DNA of 64,000 bases, from the NCBI GenBank assembly GCA_002733205.1, contig NVUW01000001.1, positions 620,001 through 684,000 of the forward strand, read 5' to 3'. The DNA is from Thalassobium sp. (GTDB lineage: Bacteria; Pseudomonadota; Gammaproteobacteria; Pseudomonadales; Oceanobacteraceae). The position numbers were made by a program, and so were the translations under genes. This document shows positions 59,485-64,000 of this stretch, piece after piece. Numbering within the stretch: position 1 is the first letter of the stretch; every line of letters begins with the position of its first letter. Below the pieces are notes generated by a model that was given only the letters and a program-made list of their open reading frames with translations, did no database searches and was not told where the DNA came from.

Positions 59485-61005
59485 ATGTGCGGAATTGTGG
59501 GGATCGTTGCTAAAACCCATGTTAATCAGGCCATCTATGATGCCCTGACGGTGTTGCAACATCGTGGTCAGGACGCTGCCGGTATTGTTACCAGCTTTGA
59601 GAATAAGCTGTTTCTGCGTAAGGATAACGGTCTGGTCAGCGACGTGTTTCGGACCCGTCACATGCAGCGTCTGACCGGCAATATGGGTATCGGCCATGTG
59701 CGTTATCCAACCGCTGGCAGCTCCAGCTCCGCTGAAGCGCAGCCGTTTTATGTCAACTCACCTTACGGAATTACGCTGGCGCACAACGGCAACCTGACCA
59801 ATACCGAACAGCTGGCGGAAGATATTTACCGTGAAGATCTGCGTCATATCAACACGACGTCCGATTCTGAAGTGCTGCTGAATATTTTTGCGCACGAGTT
59901 GCAGGAACAAAAACAACTTCAGCCATCGCCTGAAGTTATTTTCAAAGCCGTTGAAAAAGTACATCGCCGTATCCGTGGTGGCTATGCTGTGGTGGCCATG
60001 ATCAGTGGCTACGGTATTGTCGCTTTCCGTGATCCGCACGGTATCCGTCCGGCTATTTTTGGCCGTCGTGAAACCGATCAGGGTCCTGAATATATGGTGG
60101 CGTCTGAGTCTGTTTCCCTCGATGCGCTGGGCTTTAAGCTGGAGCGTGATATTGCTCCGGGCGAAGCTATTGTGATTACCGAGCAGGGCGAGTTATTTAC
60201 CCAGCAGTGTGCCGAAAACACCTCGCTGACGCCTTGTATTTTTGAACATGTTTATTTTGCCCGTCCGGATTCCATCATTGATGGTATTGCGGTGTATAAA
60301 GCGCGTTTACGCATGGGCGAAAAACTCGCCGAAAAAATCATGCGCGAGCATCCTGAACACGATATTGATGTGGTTATTCCGATTCCGGATACCAGCCGTT
60401 CTTCGGCACTGGAACTGGCGAATAAACTGGGCGTGAAATACCGCGAAGGTTTTATGAAAAACCGCTACATCGGCCGCACATTTATTATGCCGGGGCAACA
60501 GCAGCGTAAAAAATCGGTTAAGCAAAAGCTGAACGCGCTGGATCTGGAATTCCGCGGTAAAAATGTGCTGCTGGTTGATGATTCCATCGTGCGCGGAACA
60601 ACCTGCGAACAGATTATTGAAATGGCGCGTGAAGCCGGTGCGAACAAAGTTTACTTTGCTTCCGCCGCTCCTGCTGTGCGTTACCCGAACGTATACGGTA
60701 TTGATATGCCGGCGAAAGAAGAATTTATCGCCCATGGCCGCAGCACCGATGACATTGCCAAAGAAATCGGCGCCGATTGGCTGGTGTATCAGGATCTGGA
60801 TGATCTGATCAGTGCCTGTCTGGAAGGCAGTAAAACCGAAGTGCGTTCGTTCGATTGCTCGGTATTTACCGGTGAATACGTAACCGGCGATATTAACGAA
60901 GCGTACTTCGATCGTTTGTCACAGCTGCGTAACGATGCCAGCAAAGGCAAGCGCGCGGCGGTGGCCAATGTTGCCATTGATCTGCACAACGAAACTGAGT
61001 CCTGA
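59485..61005 (+). CDS. purF: Amidophosphoribosyltransferase
   Basis: A 506-residue enzyme that commits PRPP to purine synthesis. The N-terminal glutaminase domain begins MCGIVGIV, with the Cys exposed after removal of Met; HNGNLTN and [10 protein letters not shown] follow. The phosphoribosyltransferase domain has the PRPP loop [13 protein letters not shown] near 360-372. There is no four-cysteine cluster of the Bacillus type, as expected for the proteobacterial form. The last codons form the first unit of a short tandem repeat that continues past the stop. Confidence 0.96.
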   Translation: MCGIVGIVAKTHVNQAIYDALTVLQHRGQDAAGIVTSFENKLFLRKDNGLVSDVFRTRHMQRLTGNMGIGHVRYPTAGSSSSAEAQPFYVNSPYGITLAHNGNLTNTEQLAEDIYREDLRHINTTSDSEVLLNIFAHELQEQKQLQPSPEVIFKAVEKVHRRIRGGYAVVAMISGYGIVAFRDPHGIRPAIFGRRETDQGPEYMVASESVSLDALGFKLERDIAPGEAIVITEQGELFTQQCAENTSLTPCIFEHVYFARPDSIIDGIAVYKARLRMGEKLAEKIMREHPEHDIDVVIPIPDTSRSSALELANKLGVKYREGFMKNRYIGRTFIMPGQQQRKKSVKQKLNALDLEFRGKNVLLVDDSIVRGTTCEQIIEMAREAGANKVYFASAAPAVRYPNVYGIDMPAKEEFIAHGRSTDDIAKEIGADWLVYQDLDDLISACLEGSKTEVRSFDCSVFTGEYVTGDINEAYFDRLSQLRNDASKGKRAAVANVAIDLHNETES

Positions 61006-61042
61006 AACTGAATCCTGAGCCCTGAAACTGAATTCTGAGGCT
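60991..61042 (+). repeat. Short imperfect tandem repeat at the purF 3' end
   Basis: GAAACTGAGTCCT (60991-61003), GAAACTGAATCCTGAGCCCT (61004-61023) and GAAACTGAATTCTGAGGCT (61024-61042) are successive variants of one unit. The first encodes the last residues of PurF and the stop codon lies at the junction. Confidence 0.65.
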
Positions 61043-61078
61043 GGATTCTTAAACAGGGCCCTGAAAAACAGGTGCGAT

Positions 61079-62293
61079 ATGAAAGATTTTTCGCAATTTA
61101 ATGATCGTTATCAGTCAGATCTCGAAGGCTGTGCCTTCGAGACTCTGGCGGTGCGCGCCGGTCAGGTACGCAGTGCCGAATGTGAGCACTCGGAAGCGAT
61201 TTTTCCAACCAGCAGTTATGTATTTAATTCTGCGGCGGAAGCGGCAGCACGTTTTGCCGGTGAATCGGCGGGTAACGTGTATTCACGTTATACCAATCCA
61301 ACCGTACGCACTTTTGAAGACCGTTTGGCTGCGTTGGAAGGTGGTGAAGCCTGTGCGGCAACATCCTCCGGTATGGCCGCCATTTATGCCGTGGCGCTGG
61401 CTCACCTGAAAGCCGGTGATCACGTTTTGTGTTCGGCCAGTGTGTTCGGCAGCACCATTATGCTGTTCGAAAAATTCCTGCGTAAATTTAATGTGTCGAT
61501 CGATTATGTCGACTTGCTGGATCTGAATGACTGGAAAAATAAAACCCGGAAAAATACGCGGTTATTTTTTCTGGAATCCCCATCCAATCCATTGAATGAC
61601 GTGGCTGATCTGGAAGGCATTGCTGCAATCGCTAAAGCGGCTAACGCTTTATTTGTAGTTGATAACTGCTTCTGTACTCCGGCCCTGCAAAGACCTTTGC
61701 AGTGGGGCGCTGATCTGGTGGTGCATTCTGCAACTAAATACATCGACGGTCAGGGGCGCTGTGTTGGCGGTGCGGTTGTTGGTTCGGCAGAACTGATTGA
61801 ACCTGTTGTTGGTGTGCTGCGTTCAGCGGGCCCGACCATGAGTCCGTTTAATGCCTGGGTATTTACCAAAGGTCTGGAAACCCTGTCGCTGCGCATGAAA
61901 GCGCACAGTGAAAATGCACTGCAGCTGGCGCAATGGCTGCAACAGCATCCTAACGTTAAAACCGTGAATTATTGCGGCCTGGAAAATCATCCGGGCTACG
62001 TTTTGGCGAAAAAACAGCAAAGTGGTTTTGGTGGTGTTTTATCGTTTGAAGTGATCGGTGGTCGTGATGAAGCCTGGCAGGTTGTGGACGCCACCCGCAT
62101 GATTTCTATTACCGCCAACCTCGGCGATGTAAAAACCACCATCACTCATCCGGGTACAACCACGCATGGTCGTCTGAGTGAAGAAGAGCGGCAGAAGGCC
62201 GGTATTTCTCAGGCTTTACTGCGTGTTGCTGTGGGGCTGGAGAATATTGATGATATTCAGCGTGATCTGGCGCGCGGTCTGGATGCTTTATAA
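61079..62293 (+). CDS. metZ: O-succinylhomoserine sulfhydrylase
   Basis: A 404-residue PLP enzyme of the Cys/Met metabolism family that makes homocysteine directly from O-succinylhomoserine and sulfide. The PLP Lys is Lys220 in VVHSATKYIDGQGR; SRYTNPTVRTFEDRLAALEGGE and FLESPSNP are conserved. The location after purF is that of metZ in Pseudomonas, which supports this over cystathionine gamma-synthase. Upstream lies the purF-end repeat; downstream is a terminator. Confidence 0.93.
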   Translation: MKDFSQFNDRYQSDLEGCAFETLAVRAGQVRSAECEHSEAIFPTSSYVFNSAAEAAARFAGESAGNVYSRYTNPTVRTFEDRLAALEGGEACAATSSGMAAIYAVALAHLKAGDHVLCSASVFGSTIMLFEKFLRKFNVSIDYVDLLDLNDWKNKTRKNTRLFFLESPSNPLNDVADLEGIAAIAKAANALFVVDNCFCTPALQRPLQWGADLVVHSATKYIDGQGRCVGGAVVGSAELIEPVVGVLRSAGPTMSPFNAWVFTKGLETLSLRMKAHSENALQLAQWLQQHPNVKTVNYCGLENHPGYVLAKKQQSGFGGVLSFEVIGGRDEAWQVVDATRMISITANLGDVKTTITHPGTTTHGRLSEEERQKAGISQALLRVAVGLENIDDIQRDLARGLDAL

Positions 62294-62329
62294 ATAGCTT
62301 TTCTGACCGGACCTGAACAATGGATATAG

Positions 62330-62366
62330 AAAACGGGTGCTGCGCAGGCAGAACCCGTATTTTTTG
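62330..62366 (+). terminator. Terminator after metZ
   Basis: ACGGGT (62333-62338) pairs with ACCCGT (62353-62358), with further CTGC/GCAG pairing inside, followed by a T run (ATTTTTT). Confidence 0.8.
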
Positions 62367-62509
62367 TCTGTTTTCCGCCCAACGGTCGGCCTGACCAATC
62401 TTTACGCGCGATACTGTGCTTCTTTCCTCAGCCTGAGTGTCTGCCCATTTCCCTGTGACGGCGAGTCACTTATGCTTGGGTTTTATTTATCGCAGTAACA
62501 GGAACCGCC

Positions 62510-63436
62510 ATGACCACTCCGATTCAACGTGCGCTGGAGCAGCTCAGTGCTGTCATTCTTGGTAAAGAAGAGCAGCTCAAGCTGGCACTCAGTTGCCTGC
62601 TGGCCCGTGGTCATCTGTTGATCGAAGATTTGCCCGGCATGGGAAAAACCACGTTGTCTCATGCTTTAGCGGGTGTGTTAGGGCTGAAATATAACCGTAT
62701 TCAGTTCACCTCCGATTTATTACCGGCGGATATTCTTGGCGTCAGTATTTTTGAGCGCGAAGCGGGCTCCGATGTTGGCCGTTTCCGTTTTCATCCGGGG
62801 CCGGTATTTACCCAGCTGTTACTGGCGGATGAAATTAACCGGGCAACGCCTAAGGCACAAAGTGCGCTGCTGGAGGCGATGGAAGAAGGGCAGGTAACGG
62901 TCGAAGGGGAAACCCGGCCATTGCCGCTACCGTTTTTTGTCATCGCCACGCAAAACCCGGTATCACAATCGGGGACGTTTCCACTGCCGGAATCACAGCT
63001 TGACCGTTTTTTAATGCGTATTCAGTTGGGCTACCCGAACGAAAAAGCCGAGCGTGAATTACTCGAAGGCCGCGACCGCCGTACCATGGCCAGTAATCTG
63101 CAAGCGATGCTGAGCACGCAGGAACTGGCACAATTACAGAAGCAGGTAAATAACGTGCAGGCCTCGGCCAGTGTGCTGGATTATGTGCAGCGCATCATCG
63201 CCTTTACCCGCTACGAAGGTGGCTACCAGTATGGTCTGTCACCGCGTGGCGCGCTGGCGCTGTTACGCAGCGCCAAAGCCTGGGCTCTGGTGGATGGCAA
63301 TCGTCAGCATTTGTTGCCGGAAGATATTCAGGCGGTATTACCCGCAGTGGTGGATCATCGTCTGGCGGAGGCCGCAGATGGCGGGGCACACAGCGTATCG
63401 CAGCGTATTCTGAATTCGGTGCCGGTTCTGGTATGA
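62510..63436 (+). CDS. MoxR-family AAA+ ATPase
   Basis: A 308-residue ATPase. Walker A is EDLPGMGKTTLS near 39-50, Walker B is LLADEINRATPKAQSALLEAM, sensor 1 is ATQNPV, and sensor 2 lies in LSPRGALALLRSAK. MoxR proteins act as chaperones with VWA-domain partners, often for metal insertion or envelope stress. The DUF58 gene overlaps its stop (ATGA), the usual start of a moxR-DUF58-(transglutaminase or VWA) operon. Confidence 0.93.
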   Translation: MTTPIQRALEQLSAVILGKEEQLKLALSCLLARGHLLIEDLPGMGKTTLSHALAGVLGLKYNRIQFTSDLLPADILGVSIFEREAGSDVGRFRFHPGPVFTQLLLADEINRATPKAQSALLEAMEEGQVTVEGETRPLPLPFFVIATQNPVSQSGTFPLPESQLDRFLMRIQLGYPNEKAERELLEGRDRRTMASNLQAMLSTQELAQLQKQVNNVQASASVLDYVQRIIAFTRYEGGYQYGLSPRGALALLRSAKAWALVDGNRQHLLPEDIQAVLPAVVDHRLAEAADGGAHSVSQRILNSVPVLV

Positions 63437-64000
63437 CGTCATTGACCGGGCGCTGGCGTGAGCGCTGGAAGCGTTGGCTCGACCGGCGCATTCCGCCCGC
63501 GCCTCAGGTAACGCTTAATCATAAATCCATTTTTATCCTGCCGACGCGCACCGGGTTTTTGTTCACGCTGCTGTTGATTGTGTTGTTGCTCACCGCGATT
63601 AACTACCAGAACAGCCTGATTTACGGCCTGACGTTCTGGCTGTTCAGTGTGTCGCTGGCGGCGATGATGTTTACCTTTCGCAATCTGTCCGGACTGACGC
63701 TGGCTGCCGGGCGCGCGTATCCCTGTTTTGCCGGTGATGTGATTGAATTACCGCTGCGTTTAACGGCGGCAAAAAAACGCTACCACGAAGCGTTGTTGCT
63801 GGGTTTTCCCGACAATCCGTCCCAGCTGACGGACGTCGATACCGCGCAAACCCGCACGCTGGCACTGAGTTTTCGTACGGCCAAACGTGGCCCGCTGCAG
63901 GCCGAACGTCTGCGTCTGGATTCGCGTTTTCCGCTGGGCCTGTTCAATACCTGGACCTGGGTGAAACTCGACTTTAATGCACTGGTTTACCCCAGGCCGG
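63433..64000 (+). CDS. DUF58-family protein, 3' end beyond window
   Basis: 189 codons are visible. A basic N-terminus is followed by two membrane helices (about 44-62 and 66-88, TRTGFLFTLLLIVLLLTAINYQNSL), then a soluble beta-rich region with FRTAKRGPLQAERLRLDSRFPLGLF, typical of the DUF58 family just before its conserved domain. The GLFNTWTW element marks the family. The start ATG overlaps the moxR stop by four bases, so translation is coupled. Function is unknown; it is a standard partner of MoxR. Confidence 0.9.
   Translation, partial: MTSLTGRWRERWKRWLDRRIPPAPQVTLNHKSIFILPTRTGFLFTLLLIVLLLTAINYQNSLIYGLTFWLFSVSLAAMMFTFRNLSGLTLAAGRAYPCFAGDVIELPLRLTAAKKRYHEALLLGFPDNPSQLTDVDTAQTRTLALSFRTAKRGPLQAERLRLDSRFPLGLFNTWTWVKLDFNALVYPRP

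Overview
The window is chromosomal DNA of a gammaproteobacterium, most likely of the Oceanospirillales/Pseudomonadales branch. This rests on two conserved gene orders: gltA / sdhCDAB-sucAB-lpd-sucCD, and leuCDB-asd-fimV-truA-trp-folC-(SPOR)-cvpA-purF-metZ. Genes are tightly packed. I saw no rRNA, tRNA, CRISPR array, insertion sequence or prophage. The genus assignment is inference only.

Layout. 1-4.1 kb (minus): the 5' part of a very large carboxyltransferase, with an AccA-like region, a long unassigned middle and the start of an AccD-like region; it runs off the left edge. A FabB-type ketoacyl synthase lies upstream, and a small HTH-like gene is divergent from it. 4.6-10.5 kb: envelope glycolipid genes, namely a translationally coupled GT2 > GT39 > PAP2 operon, a multi-spanning YbhN-like protein and heptosyltransferase WaaC. 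10.5-13.1 kb: a TetR gene with paired operators, coupled to an MFS-acyltransferase fusion. 13.2-19.4 kb: an AraC regulator divergent from an alkylglycerone-phosphate-synthase-like oxidase, a GlpD-like dehydrogenase and an FGGY kinase, a possible ether-lipid or glycerol-phosphate module. 19.4-24.1 kb: EAL-HDOD protein, CheV, MOSC protein, a CheZ-like helical protein and a beta-hydroxyacid dehydrogenase.

24.2-37.1 kb: the TCA block. gltA diverges from sdhCDAB, followed by sucAB-lpd-sucCD. Both sucA and sucC have leaders that fold into multi-stem structures on inspection. 37.2-45.2 kb: PrpE-type acyl-CoA synthetase, a membrane GGDEF-EAL protein, a flavodoxin-like protein, a Usp-phosphotransacylase pair and a LysR regulator. 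45.3-62.3 kb: leucine, aspartate-family, tryptophan, folate, purine and methionine genes with fimV and truA. 62.5-64 kb: a MoxR ATPase and the start of a DUF58 protein.

The most unusual point joins the two ends of the window. accD, which usually lies between trpA and folC, is absent there (trpA and folC are 4 bp apart), while the left edge encodes a single polypeptide carrying AccA-like and AccD-like parts beside a fatty-acid synthesis gene. A fused, rearranged acetyl-CoA carboxylase carboxyltransferase that replaces the separate subunits is the simplest reading, but the rest of the gene and genome are not visible.
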